Shown one piece after another: positions 10,633-21,706 of a stretch of 64,000 nt of DNA. The stretch is from Pithys albifrons albifrons. Its lineage: Eukaryota > Chordata > Aves > Passeriformes > Thamnophilidae. Numbering within the stretch: position 1 is the first letter of the stretch; each line of letters opens with the position of its first letter. Below the pieces are notes generated by a model. The model was not told the DNA's origin. It ran no database searches and was given only the letters and a program-made list of their open reading frames with translations. The translations under genes and the position numbers were made by a program. The stretch covers positions 1,482,349-1,546,348 of the forward strand of contig NC_092472.1 in assembly GCF_047495875.1 (NCBI RefSeq), read 5' to 3'.

Positions 10633-13559
10633 ATCTTGTTCAGTTGCCATGTAGTGAATGTGGCATGAAGCCAAGACTGTTTTCACTGTGCCTACTCTGT
10701 GGCACTCACAGAACACCTCTGGACATCTGCCAGTTGCCCATGGTGAAGACAGGTTTCCAAGTGCCTGTCTTTCTGTCATCAGTCTCCATCAGTCCAGAGT
10801 CATTGCAGCTCATTGTAATGGAAGAGTCATGTCTGAAGCTGACAGGGAAGTGTCTTTCCGCCTACACAAGAAAACCACTCTTTTTGCTTCTGTTTTAGAA
10901 TCCCTCCAATACATCTCACATTTCACTGCACAACACCAGCACTGTGATGATAGCTGACAGCAGCTGGTCATTTCTGCAGCTGAGATTGCACATGACCTTC
11001 AGATAGCTTTGCATTCCTACAGCTTTCTGAAGTGCCATAGGGACTGAAGTCTGATAAAACCACCTCCAATGATAACAGCAAACTCAGAGAACACATAACC
11101 AAGATTTAAGCAATTTATGTACTTAGCTGAAGAAACTGGCAGGCTATTTCATATGCCTGCAAATCAAAGGAGCAAACTCAGTGTTCAATACTCTTCCACC
11201 ACTCCTCCTTTTGTTGACTATAGGGTAACACATTTCTTCTCTTTCATCATCATTCTGAACATGATTCTAAACTGAATGCAACTGAGGCTGCTGCACCTGC
11301 TTCAATGATTTCAGCACTGAATCAAATTAACATGCAAAAATAGAATGAATCTGTTTTTATTAGCCAAAATGCTGTGTGTGAAGTAATCTCTGCTTACAAG
11401 AGCAGGGGGCTCATGACCCCTCCTGAAGGGAGAATTGTAAAAAGGATATAAATGTGTGTGGATTTCTTGGGCAGAGGACAGAAAAGAATTTAATTTCAGA
11501 GATGTATTAGAAAGTCTGTAAATTAAATGGGTGGTGCCCACCTAGGACCACAGTCATTGCCATCCTTCTGTGGTGTGCAGGATTTACTGTCATTAATCAC
11601 TGGTGATCATCAGGTTTGAGCTGTACTGATGTTCTCACCTCAGGTGCCTCTCTGTCAGGGACCACCCTCCAGTGGGAGGACCTGCTCCTGGTTTGCAAAG
11701 GATTGGGATACAAATGGGTTGTTTCCCCCCTGTCTTCCTGTTAACATTGCAGAGCCAGTGGTTACATCAGCACCGTTTAGGGTTGCAGAGGATGGGAAAT
11801 GCTGACCATGGTAAAAATTGAGTTATCTGTCCCACGCCGAGACCAAGCTCCCTGAACATTCCTGTCTGAGACTTGGCATCCAGCACTGGCAGAACAACTC
11901 CTAAACTGCAATCTATATTTCTTACAGACATTAATGTACACTGAACTACCATCTTGCCTTCATGCTGGGAACCTGCACACGTCCTAATAAAACAGGCTGA
12001 AATAACACCAGTGGCATATTGCCTGATTAACTCATCATGGCAACAAAACTGTACAGTTTGGCGATGCAATGCAGATCTGACCCTGTCATGTGGCACAGCT
12101 GGTTAGAGAACATAATTAAGGGATGTTATGCCAAAGGAGTTGTCTAAATAGCCTGGGTACATCACTGAAATGCTGTGCTGTTATCGGACCTTGAGGTAGG
12201 ACAGGAGAACTTTGCCCCGTTTTGTGACAATCCTTCATAGTGCCAAACTGGCTGCCAAACAAATACTGCCAAATAAATTGACCTTGTCAATTTTAAGCCA
12301 TCAATTATCATCATTACATTATTGAAAACAGCAATGTGCCTGGAATTACACCAGTAGGAAGATTCTCTCTGATGATACATTTTTTCCCCATATGGAAATA
12401 GGCACATTAGTCCACAGTACACTTACACTGATTTAAAGTCTGCATCATGCAGCTCATGCTGTTGTAATGATAATATTGTCATAGCTGGGAAGGCCTGGGA
12501 GGGAGTTAAACACTAAATAAAGTGATTTTCTTTGGTTTATAGTATAGCAAATATAAGGCTTCTTCCAAATTCAAACATTCTTACAGCAGCTGAGTCCAAA
12601 CCTGCTCAATGAGATCAGTGCACATTGACCATAGGACCCAAAAATTGGCTTGTTTTTATATAACATTCATCATCCAAAGGATTGGAGAGCACCTTTGTGT
12701 TCAGCTACATGAGTGTCTGAACTGAGGTACAGACAGATCCAGTCCTTCATGGCAAGTGAGCAGTCACAGTCTGTGCTTTCTATAAATCTTACATAGTATC
12801 TGTATCAGTATTACTTTAGGTATCAACCATTAAGGCAAGAAAATGTTTTGCTCAAGTCTGGCTTACGTGTATTTCCCATTTTCCTCAAAAACCTGGCAGT
12901 CTTAGGACTGATTTTAGGTCCAAGCACAGACATGTAATAGGGATCATGCAGCTTGGCTTATTTTTTTGTATTTAGGCCTTAAAATTTCCACACTGTCCCT
13001 ATGACTTTTTGCTCCCAGTATTATGTTTTACAGCACTTTAGGACTAAGTCTTACAGATGTGTCTGCAAGGGAACTGGCATCCAAGATGTTAAATGCCTGT
13101 GCAATGCTGCAGAGTGCAGTTCATACTCACAGGAGGTTTCCACTAACTTGTTTGGACAAACTGAGTAAATGTCAGTGGGAATTCTGACCCTGTGCATTAC
13201 ATTAATCTTCATAACTACTCGTACAGATGTGTACATGTTTCTAGGAGAGAGATGTATTTTTCTCAAGTTAACTTTTGCAGCCCATTGCTATTTGGAACAA
13301 GAAGCAGAGGCTTCTGGCATCCATAGCTACTTCTGCTCCTTGGCTCTGATAAGGACAGAGACAGCTCATCAGAGTAAATGGCCACCTCCAGCTCCAAGGT
13401 GAAGGGTGAGGAGGGGACTCCAGCCCATGGCAAGAACAAGTCACCAACAGTTTGCAGGATTCAGACCAATCCCTGCACTTCCCAACACTCTTCTTCACAA
13501 CTACACAGATTTTACTCTATAAGAACCACTAGAAACAGATTTGTGTCTATCCATCTGCT
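10633..13559. other. unique DNA, possible conserved non-coding segment
   Basis: No repeat is recognised. The part at about 12,090-12,425 has an even base composition with homeodomain-like AT cores (CAATTATCATCATTACATTA) and no simple-sequence drift, a look common in conserved non-coding elements. This is an impression only. A 109-codon - strand open frame at 11,767-12,096 has no recognisable family. Confidence 0.4.
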
Positions 13560-13812
13560 TTGCTTCCCACTCACCCCCCAGTGCAGAGCAGAGCAGGACA
13601 ATCCCCTCCCTCTCCCAGCTATGCTGGGCCTGATGCCCCCCAGGACAGGGATGTCCCTCCTGGCCCCAGGGTACTGCTGGCTTGTGGTCAACTGGCCACT
13701 GACCAGCACCCCCAGGGCCCTTTCCTGGCACTGCTTTCCAGCCTCTCATTCCCAGTCTGTCCATCCATGCAGGGTTGTCCAATCCCAGGGGCAGAATCCA
13801 GCACTTGCCATA
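13560..13812 (-). mobile_element. CR1 LINE internal fragment
   Basis: It matches the inner part of the copy at 33.9-34.1 kb almost base for base ('GAGCAGGACAATCCCCTCCC', 'CCTCCTGGCCCCAGGG', 'CTTTCCAGCCTCTCATTCCC'). It lacks the 3' terminus, so it is truncated at both ends. Confidence 0.8.
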
Positions 13813-14079
13813 GATTAAAGGCAGATGAAGGCATGTTCAGCTACCCTGTGCAGTGGAATCAGTAACAAAGATGTCTGTCTGTGCCTTGTTTCTGCAGTGG
13901 TCAGAGGATGGAGAGAAGGGGCTGATAGTGATGCTCCTGTCAGGCCAGTGACACCCTGATTTAAACAGGTTACACCTGCCATGTGATCCAGGATTATTAA
14001 GAGATGCAGTGGGATAGATACAGTGATAGCAAAGGCTATGGAGCAAATTAAAGATAAGACATTAGGCACTGGAATAAAG

Positions 14080-14515
14080 GAGACACTAAGATGACCAGAG
14101 GGATGGAGCAGATCTGCTGTGGGGAAAGGCTGGGAGAAGTGGGATTGTTCAGCCTGGAGAAGAGAAGGATCTGGAGTTACCTAATTGTGGCCTTCCAGTG
14201 CCTGAAGTAGCCAACAGGAAAGATGGAGAGAGACCATTTACAAGGGTCCGGAGGGACAGGACAAGGGGGAATGGCTTCCCACTGCCAGAGGGCAGGGTGA
14301 GATGGGATACTGGGAAGAAATTGTTGGCTGTGAGGGTGGGCAGGCCCTGGCAGAGGTTGCCCAGAGAAACTGTGGCTGCCCCATCCCTGGAAGGCCAGAT
14401 TGGACAGGGCTTGGAGCAACCTGGGCTGGTGGGAGGTGTCCCTGCCTATAGCAGGGAGTGGAATGAGATGAGCTTTAAGTTCCCTTCCATCCCAAGTCAT
14501 GCAGTGATTCTATGG
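14080..14515 (+). mobile_element. CR1 LINE 3' fragment
   Basis: It follows CR1 from the end of ORF2 ('TTCAGCCTGGAGAAGAGAAG' at 14,148) through 'GGCTTCCCACTGCCAGAGGG' and 'CTGGGCTGGTGGGAGG' to the terminus 'GTGATTCTATGG'. Confidence 0.88.
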
Positions 14516-16095
14516 TAACAATTGCAGTACAGTCACAAACACAGAGCCATTTAACACCCACAGGCAGATGAACCTGCCAAGGCTGCTGCTCACACATGGG
14601 AGCTGGTGCTGCTGTGCTGACACTGCCAGGGTTCCTCACCTCCCCTGGACTCATTCACCCTACAGAAACTGCTCTAAACCATAGCACCTTCATCACCTGC
14701 TACACATCCACCCACAAAGAGGTTTTTGTTTATCAGGTCACCTTATAAAGCACATGTTAAGTCGGGTGTGTTTGTGATTTGTGGTGAAAAATCACTTCTT
14801 TTTACATCTGCCCTTGCCTGGCACAGTTCTCCAGATGAGTTGAACTGCAGGCACTGGAGCATTCCACACCTCCCATGACCAATTAAACAAAGTGCTCAGA
14901 CACTGGGGACGGTTTTAATTTCATTGAAACAACATGCTGAGCTTCTTTTGTTGCTGTTTTTATTGAATCTCCAAGTGCCCATACCAGGAAGTTCCTCTGA
15001 CAAATACAAGGCACTGACACATGCCTGATTATCCAGAACGAATTCCTTCCGTGATAACATGTCCTTCAAAGGGATGGCACACTCTCAGCTGTCTGTTTCA
15101 GACAAAATACTGTTTGTTTGTACAGTCATCATGTTAACAAACATGTTCTTCCCAGCAGATGAGAATAACTCATGGTTTCTAAGCTGATTATTTACAGCTC
15201 CTTATGCCAGTTGGTTTGAACAAGGCTGTCCCTAAGACTACAACTTTTGTAAGAGATTTAAAACTTGCAGTTCAGTGTGCTTCAATCCTGCCTGTCAAAT
15301 GCTCTGCAATTTCTAGAAGAACTTCAGCGTTTTTTATTTCTACCACAAATATACCTTATTCTCTTGCAACTCATGAGATCAACAGTTTGTGATCTTTTAT
15401 CAATCAGAGGGCAATTTTCCACAATCAGTTTTCCAGAATGGGAATTAAGTCTGTTCTGAAGAGGGATTCACAGATGTTTCTGCTCCCAAGATTCCTGTTC
15501 ATGCCCTTGTCCCTGTGCCTTGTCCCAGTATGAATAATAAGGGGAACCTCTGCCAGGCATTTCAAGGTAGCAATGCAGGGAAAGCAACACATGTTGTGTT
15601 GGATTAGTTTCCCACCAGCTGAATATGACAAAACTACTCAGCCCAGGTTTTAACTAGTGAACCCATCAATGAGAGTTCTGGCACATCTTCCTTCTTGCAA
15701 TGCTGGGAAGAGATAATTGGAAAACACATAAGGATGTACCTAAGATGCTTCAATGAAAGAAGTGGAAATTCCCTCACCTGGCAGAATCAATGAAGACTCA
15801 TTAAGTGCAGAGAACATTAATGGGCTATGAGAAGACTTGGATATACAGTCATTAGTCTTTCCTGGGACCTTACATAAGAAATCAACATTGCTACTTCCCT
15901 TTGTTAACAAATCCATACTCTGCAGACTGAGGTAAACTACAAGGGCAGGCTCAGCCTAATCTTCCTATTCCTCAACTTTTTTGCTGCAGCAGGGCTGGAG
16001 CATCCAAGAGAATATGGGTGCTCCAGATTTTCTCCAGACATCTACCTGCAAATCACTTACTCTTTAACTCCTTGCTCACCTGGGAAAAAAAAAAA
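14516..16095. other. unique non-coding DNA
   Basis: Nothing recognisable. An 11-base A-run at 16,085-16,095 abuts the truncated LTR that follows. Confidence 0.5.
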
Positions 16096-16482
16096 TGAGC
16101 TCCACTTCCCTGAGGGTACATAAGTGGTGGGTAAGAAGACCTCGGGAACCTCTCATCAGATCCAGAGGAGCAGCAGGACCTCGACAGGAGGAGACCATCA
16201 CTCTCGACCAGACTACAGCCATCACCTGCACCAACAGGTTTTTTCACTTCCTTTTGCTTTGGACTTGGGGGAACCACGCGGGTCTCAGCACAAGGGCAAA
16301 CAAACCCCCTTGGGTTTGTGCCCCAGGACACTGGGTTATACTGCTGGGTTTTGTGAGTTGAAAGTTATTTCCCTTTGTGTCAGTGTATTTATTGTAATGT
16401 TATTATTAAATTTTAGCTCTGACTTATAATCTCTCTCGTGGTGAGTTCATTTCCCCTGCTGGTTCACCTTTAAACCAGCACA
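16096..16482 (+). repeat. truncated 5' LTR
   Basis: It aligns over its length (roughly 85-90% by eye) to the 3' two thirds of the solo LTR at 28,479-29,106. It includes a TACATAAG box at 16,117-16,124 and an ATTAAA polyadenylation-like signal near 16,408. It ends in CCAGCACA at 16,482, six bases before the primer binding site. The first roughly 240 bp (most of U3) are missing. Confidence 0.85.
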
Positions 16483-16487
16483 TCTTT

Positions 16488-16505
16488 TGGCGCCCAACGT
16501 GGGGC
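16488..16505 (+). promoter_or_regulatory. retroviral primer binding site, tRNA-Lys type
   Basis: The 18 bases TGGCGCCCAACGTGGGGC match the complement of the 3' end of tRNA-Lys(1,2), the primer used by many betaretrovirus-like elements. Their position just after the LTR end is as expected. This confirms the + orientation of the provirus. Confidence 0.85.
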
Positions 16506-16571
16506 CACGAGAGAGAAGTCAGAATTACAATTTCATTTTGTGTATTTGGATACAGAAACTCCCTGACTACC

Positions 16572-17780
16572 ATGTTGCTTGATGTATTCATGTGGATGGT
16601 GTATCTGGGCCTGTTCATATTTCGACACATGGGGAACCATTTGCCTATTTTGATGCTCTCTTTAATACCAGGGAGAAGGATCAAAATTGCTTTATTAATA
16701 TACTATGTTTATGTTGTCATAACATCAGAAGCAATGAATTTCATTGTGAATGTATATTCAGTCTGGTGTGCCTGTCCTGGTTTGGGTTGTTACCTCTGGG
16801 GTCTCATTAAAAATAGCACCCAGACTGTGGGGAAAACAGGCGGAGATGGTCACTTCCACCTTTTCACCTCCGCTACAACAATCATTGAAAATATTGAGCA
16901 CAAGGGAGAATTGTTTCTAGCTCGAAGGGCCCATGATGCCTCTGGTCATCAGGGCAGAGATGCGACATACAGATGGGCTCGGGACCGAGGGGTGGATCTA
17001 ACCATGGACAGTGTCTCACAGGTTATCCCTGACTGTGACACATGTGCTGCCATCAAGCAGGCCAAGCGGGTGAAGCCTCTATGGTATGGTGGACGGTGGT
17101 CGAAATACAAGTGTGGGGAAGCCTGGCAAGTTGACTACATCACACTTCCCCAAACACGCCAAGGCAAGCGCTACATGCTGACCATGGTAGAGGCAACCAC
17201 TGGATGGCTGGAGACATACCCTACATCTCATGCCACTGCCCAGAATACCATCCTGGGCCTTGAGAAACAAGTCCTGTGGAGACACGGCACCCCAGAGAGA
17301 ATAGAGTCTGACAATGGCACCCACTTCAAGAACAGCCTCATAGACACCTGGGCCAGAGAGCACGGCATTGAGTGGGTGTATCATATCCCCTACCATGCTC
17401 CAGCTGCCGGGAAAGTTGAGCGGTGTAATGGACTGCTGAAAACAACCTTGAAGGCGTTGGGTGGGGGAACTTTCAAACACTGGGAGCTGCATTTGGCAAA
17501 GGCCACCTGGTTGGTCAACACCCGGGGCTCCATCAATCGAGCTGGCCCTGCCCAATCAGAACTCTTGAATACTGTAGATGGAGATAAAGTCCCTGTGGTC
17601 CATATGAGAGGTATGTTAGGAAAGACTGTTTGGGTTAGTCCCACCTCAAACAAAGGCAAACCCATCCGAGGGATTGTCTTTGCTCAAGGACCTGGTTGCA
17701 CTTGGTGGGTAATGCAAAAAGATGGAGACACACGTTGTGTACCACAAGAGGACCTAATTTTGAGTGAGAAGAGTTTGTAA
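16572..17780 (+). CDS. ERV-L-like integrase with in-frame hydrophobic N-terminus
   Basis: The open frame has 402 codons. Residues about 105-402 are a retroviral integrase. The N-terminal zinc site is H121/H126...C155/C158 (HX4H-X28-CX2C). The catalytic core has D188, D247 and E283, with exactly 35 residues between the last two (D,D35E). The basic C-terminal DNA-binding region follows and ends with PQEDLIL near the stop. Core motifs such as WQVDYI, SDNGTHF and a GKVERCNGLLK-like block resemble ERV-L (class III) integrases. Integrase joins viral cDNA ends to host DNA, and in a virus it is cut from Gag-Pol. Here residues 1-95 are hydrophobic, with about three possible membrane helices, and derive from leader or junction DNA; a deletion probably fused them in frame. 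All catalytic residues are retained and there is no stop, which is unusual for such a reduced copy. Expression is unknown. Confidence 0.85.
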   Translation: MLLDVFMWMVYLGLFIFRHMGNHLPILMLSLIPGRRIKIALLIYYVYVVITSEAMNFIVNVYSVWCACPGLGCYLWGLIKNSTQTVGKTGGDGHFHLFTSATTIIENIEHKGELFLARRAHDASGHQGRDATYRWARDRGVDLTMDSVSQVIPDCDTCAAIKQAKRVKPLWYGGRWSKYKCGEAWQVDYITLPQTRQGKRYMLTMVEATTGWLETYPTSHATAQNTILGLEKQVLWRHGTPERIESDNGTHFKNSLIDTWAREHGIEWVYHIPYHAPAAGKVERCNGLLKTTLKALGGGTFKHWELHLAKATWLVNTRGSINRAGPAQSELLNTVDGDKVPVVHMRGMLGKTVWVSPTSNKGKPIRGIVFAQGPGCTWWVMQKDGDTRCVPQEDLILSEKSL

Positions 17781-17875
17781 TGTTTCATTGTATATATGTA
17801 TATATATATGTATTTATAGGTAAAAAGGGGATTAATTTGGGAATGACTAGATGGTGTAGAATAAGGGGTGGATAA

Positions 17876-18018
17876 TGTCCTAGTTTAACAGTTAACACCA
17901 TGTGGGGGTGATCAAAGCTGTGTATTCTACCCCCTCTATTCATTCCCCAAGTACAATGGACCATTTGCAGCAGCTGCCCAGGGAGTCATTAGCACCTTCA
18001 CACCCAGCCTGGGGGGGC
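17876..18018 (+). repeat. truncated 3' LTR
   Basis: It starts TGTCCTAGTTTAACAG after a purine-rich run (AAGGGGTGGATAA, 17,863-17,875) that could be the polypurine tract. It matches the first roughly 140 bp of the solo LTR ('GGGGGTGATCAAAGCTGTGT', 'TCATTCCCCAAG', 'CACACCCAGCCTG'). Homology stops at about 18,018. Confidence 0.85.
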
Positions 18019-18542
18019 GTGAGGGTGAGGTATTTTGGTCTTTGCTGCACTCATAGTCAGCCAGAGCTATAAGATGTCTTGTTGCACAACCCAGAACAGC
18101 ACAGCCCTAAGGAGGGTAGGAGATCTAAACGACATCTCCTGGGAGTAACCCCAAAAGGTTCCAAAGCGTCTTTTTGGACAGATAATATCTCATTCTTGCT
18201 TTCCAGGTTATTAATTCCCTTCTGACCTTCAGGAGTGGAAATTCCTTTCTCTCCCATGCTCACCTCACTGACTGAGCTTCTTTAGTCATGCCATCCTTGT
18301 CCTGCTGCTGCCCACCCACCAGTGGAAGGGCGGCTTCCCTGGGTGTAGTTCACACACAGCTCTCCATGCTCACCATTTATATTTCCACCGTGCTTGCAAT
18401 CACCTACAGCACATGATAAAACATAAAAAGGTTTGGATTGCCCCTCCCAGATGAACTCAGAAAAAGGAAAGGAGAACACAAAATAATAACTTCAGATTCT
18501 GGATTTGCAACCCCACAAGGAAGAGGTACAACTTAGGTATTT
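18019..18542. other. unique non-coding DNA
   Basis: Nothing recognisable. Confidence 0.45.
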
Positions 18543-18830
18543 TCACAGAATCACAAAATAGGCCAATTTGGAAGGGACCAACAAGGATAACTGAATTCAA
18601 CTCCTGGCCCTGCACAGGATCATCCCCAATAGTTAAACCATGTGCCTGAGAATATGATCCAAATGCTCCTTGAGCTCTGGCAGCCTTGGGGCTGTGCCCA
18701 CTGCCCTGGGGAGCCTGGTCAGTGCCCACCACCCTCTGGGGGAAGAACCTGTTTCCAATATCCAACCTAAACCTGCCCTGACAGAACTTCAGGCCCTTTC
18801 TCGGGGTCCTGTCCCTGCCAAGATGGTATC
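18543..18830 (-). mobile_element. CR1 LINE 3' fragment
   Basis: It starts with the reversed terminus TCACAGAATCACAAAATAGG and carries the 'TGGCAGCCTTGGGGCTGTGC' block. It is somewhat more diverged than its relatives at 27 and 33 kb. Confidence 0.85.
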
Positions 18831-21518
18831 TCTGCATTCAAGGGTTGAAATGGATCTTGTAAGTACTTAGCATTGAATCATATCATCCGTAACGCTATAG
18901 GAGAGGCTTTGGGAGCAGATTCATACAGAAAATAATAAATCATGTGCTGCAATGGCCAGCAGCCAATGTGACGTTACCCAAATACCATCTCCACTGTGGC
19001 TCCTGCAGCTGAATGGGGCATTCCCCGAAGGTGTGTTTGTGCTGGGGCAGAGATGCTGCTGCAGCGACACCCCAATCACAGCCGGGCACCCAGCCAAGGC
19101 CTGGCACCCTGCCCAGGGAGAGCAGATCCCTCGGGGCCAGCAGAGCAGAGCTGGAGCTTTGCCACGCTGCTCCAGAGGAGAGGGATAAACAGCATTGAGC
19201 TGAATTACTCCTTCTCCAAGAGCTCATTGGGGGCATGAGGTAGAAACTGAACTATGCATCAATTGGAAACCTCGTGCTTTAGTTCTGCCTGTGTTTTGCT
19301 GACTCCCTCCAGGTACCTGAGCAGAAATCAATGCAGCCCACTGGCTGTGTCTCCAGCAGCTCCTGGGATTTCACTCCTGTGATTTCACTCCTGTGATTTC
19401 ACTCCTGTGATTTTATGGAAAGAAAAGGTCTGGGTGCCTTCAAAATGATCCTCTTTGGGGACCCCTTAGTCTGTAAATATATACTTTCATGCACCCCAAA
19501 ACTAGAATTTTGCTTTGAGTTTTCTCAGATGTGCCATAGGAAATGAAACTCCTCGTGTCTGTGATTTGGGGAGAACAAACAAACACATTTTCCTGGCTGG
19601 CAGTGAACTCCTTTTCCAAAGCCACCCTTTCCCAGAAGCCCATCATTCCTATGGCAGCAGCAGGACTCAGTCATTATTATAACATTATTTGGGTTAATTA
19701 CTTTACTTCCTTTTGCAAACTGCATCCCATTCTGCTGGTCTCCCAAAGAGGCAAGTCCTACAAGTACATTTATTCTCTGACTTGGTATTTTTATCTAAAG
19801 AGACCTCTGCACACAGAATAACCCTCCCCACTCAGAAATGTTAATCCCATAGATCCTCAAGCATCTTTTAGCAATTTTCCCACTTCTTCCAAGGCCTAAG
19901 CTGCCTTCCCTGTGCAGTTATAAACTTTCATTGCCAGAACACCACTTAACCAAAAACCCCAAGTCATCTGCAGGGCCCCGTGTTTTCCAGATTTCCCAGG
20001 GACCAGCTTGGCTGTGTGAAGGTCAGATGTGTTTTATTCCACAGAGTTCTTCATGTGCTGAAGTCAGGCTTCACTGCACAGACATTTATGCATGAATTGA
20101 TCCACCTGAGGCCAGACCTCAGTGCAAAAACCCCTCATGCTGAAGCCTGGCTGGGCTGCTTAGCCTTAGGAAAGCTGTCAGGCTGAACGTTACTGCAGGA
20201 ACTGGACATCAGCTTTGAAATATCCTTTTGAGGTCAAAAGACTCCTGACACCAAATGGCAGGCTGACCTAGCAAAGTATTTCCAATTTGCTCAACAGATA
20301 CAACAAAAAAACCCACTCTGGTTCTGCTGAAAATTATCTTGGTTATTGAAACCCCAAAATGCTTTAAAATGCTCAAACCACTTCAACTACAGATTTTCCC
20401 ACCACAGAAAAAGCAACTTTCTTTTCAGTTGTTTTTTATCTGTGTATTTCTTCCCTTGAAACTCAGCCTTTGTCCTAGAAAACTTAAACTCTACAGTGCT
20501 ATGGTATCCACTGTTTTTCTCACCAGAGAGGTCATTAAAAGCACACCATAAGAACACTGTGCTGAAAGTGCAACTGAGAATGTCTTTCTATTTCTCTTCT
20601 GTGTCATGGTTCTCTGCTGTGAGCAGAGGCAGCCCCCACTACAGCTCTAGCAATAACATACTCCACCAGTGGTGGAAAATGACTCTTTGGAGGGACACAA
20701 AGACATTCCAGCAGCCTTCAGGTAGAAAATTATCTTTTCTGCAGGGCAGAAAATGAAAAGAACAAAAAAAAAGGAAACCAAAACCCAAGCCATAGGCTTT
20801 GGGCAGGAGCATTATTCTTCAGGAAAGTAGGACAGGGGAATCTGGACAGGCTGGATCCATGGGCTGAGGCCAATGGTGTGAGGTTCAACAATGTTGTAAT
20901 GATGTCTCCCCAGTTTTCTCTTCTCCAGACTGAATAGTCCCAATTTTCTCATCCTGAAATACAGCCTTCAAAACAGAAAGCAGGCAAAAATGTAATCTTG
21001 AAGGATAACGACATTATGAGTGTAAAGCAGGGAAATGTTACACTGGCACAGGGAATTTATAATTCTCCCAGAAAATACAGGGTTTCCTTGCTGTGGGCTG
21101 GTCTGAGAACTTCAGGAATGCCAGGTAGTAATCTGACTTCTAGAAGGGCTGAGTTACAAAATCCCGTTGCTGAGAACATGCAAATTCATTAACAGTAGAA
21201 TCTGTGAGTTCCAGTATCTTGGGAAAATATCCTCAGGAATGTAAAAAGAAAATAAACAAAAACCAAAAAAAAACCCCAAACCACAGAGGAACCAGGATCC
21301 TCTCCACTGCCCAGGCTGCCCTGGCAAGGCTCCATCGTGGTGATGGTTAAAAAAACTGGCAACCAGGGCAGTCCTCATGCATTGGGCAGCCACAACCTCA
21401 CATCCAACTCCTGAGGGAATGTGCTGGGAAAGAGCAGAGATCACAATCACTCCTGTCAGTGTTTTCCTGCTTCTCTGTCCAGCACTGAAGAAGATGCATC
21501 AGCAAAATTATCACTACA
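18831..21518. other. unique non-coding DNA
   Basis: No gene or transposon is recognised. It contains a three-copy 14-bp repeat (listed separately) and A-rich runs near 20,760-20,775 and 21,243-21,275. Confidence 0.5.
19367..19408 (+). repeat. three perfect copies of a 14-bp unit
   Basis: The unit GATTTCACTCCTGT is repeated at 19,367, 19,381 and 19,395, with a partial fourth copy (GATTTTA). The three full copies are identical, which suggests recent slippage. Confidence 0.95.
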
Positions 21519-21706
21519 TAGAAACACAGAATAATAGACTCATTAAGGTTGGAAAAGGCCTCCAAGACCACCAAATCCACCCTGTGCCCAATGCCCACCT
21601 TGTCCCCCAGCCCAGAGCACTGACTGCCATGGCCAGTCCTGCCTTGGGCACCTCCAGGGCTGGGCACTCCAAACCTTCCTGGGCAGCCCCTGCCAGTGCT
21701 TGACAA
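21519..21706 (-). mobile_element. CR1 LINE 3' fragment
   Basis: It is the same variant as at 3.93 kb: 'GGTTGGAAAAGGCCTCCAAG', 'CACCTTGTCCCCCAGCCCAG' and 'GGGCACCTCCAGGGCTGGGC'. Confidence 0.85.

Larger units (their letters stand above)
16096..18018 (+). mobile_element. ERV-L-like provirus remnant, integrase only
   Basis: In order, the element holds a 5'-truncated 5' LTR (16,096-16,482), a Lys-type primer binding site, an AT-rich leader, an open frame ending in a complete integrase, and a 3'-truncated 3' LTR (17,876-18,018). No gag, protease or reverse transcriptase is present. The distance from the integrase stop to the 3' LTR is only 95 bp, so there is no room for env. That agrees with ERV-L (class III) elements, which lack env. 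The two LTR remnants come from different parts of the LTR and hardly overlap, so the insertion cannot be dated by comparing them. Confidence 0.85.

Noticed and set aside
11767..12096. 109-codon - strand open frame
   Set aside because: No family resemblance, no splice signals fitting the frame and no repeated evidence. Length alone is not enough.
17781..17875. Possible env gene downstream of the integrase
   Set aside because: Only 95 bp separate the stop codon from the 3' LTR, with AT microsatellite in between.
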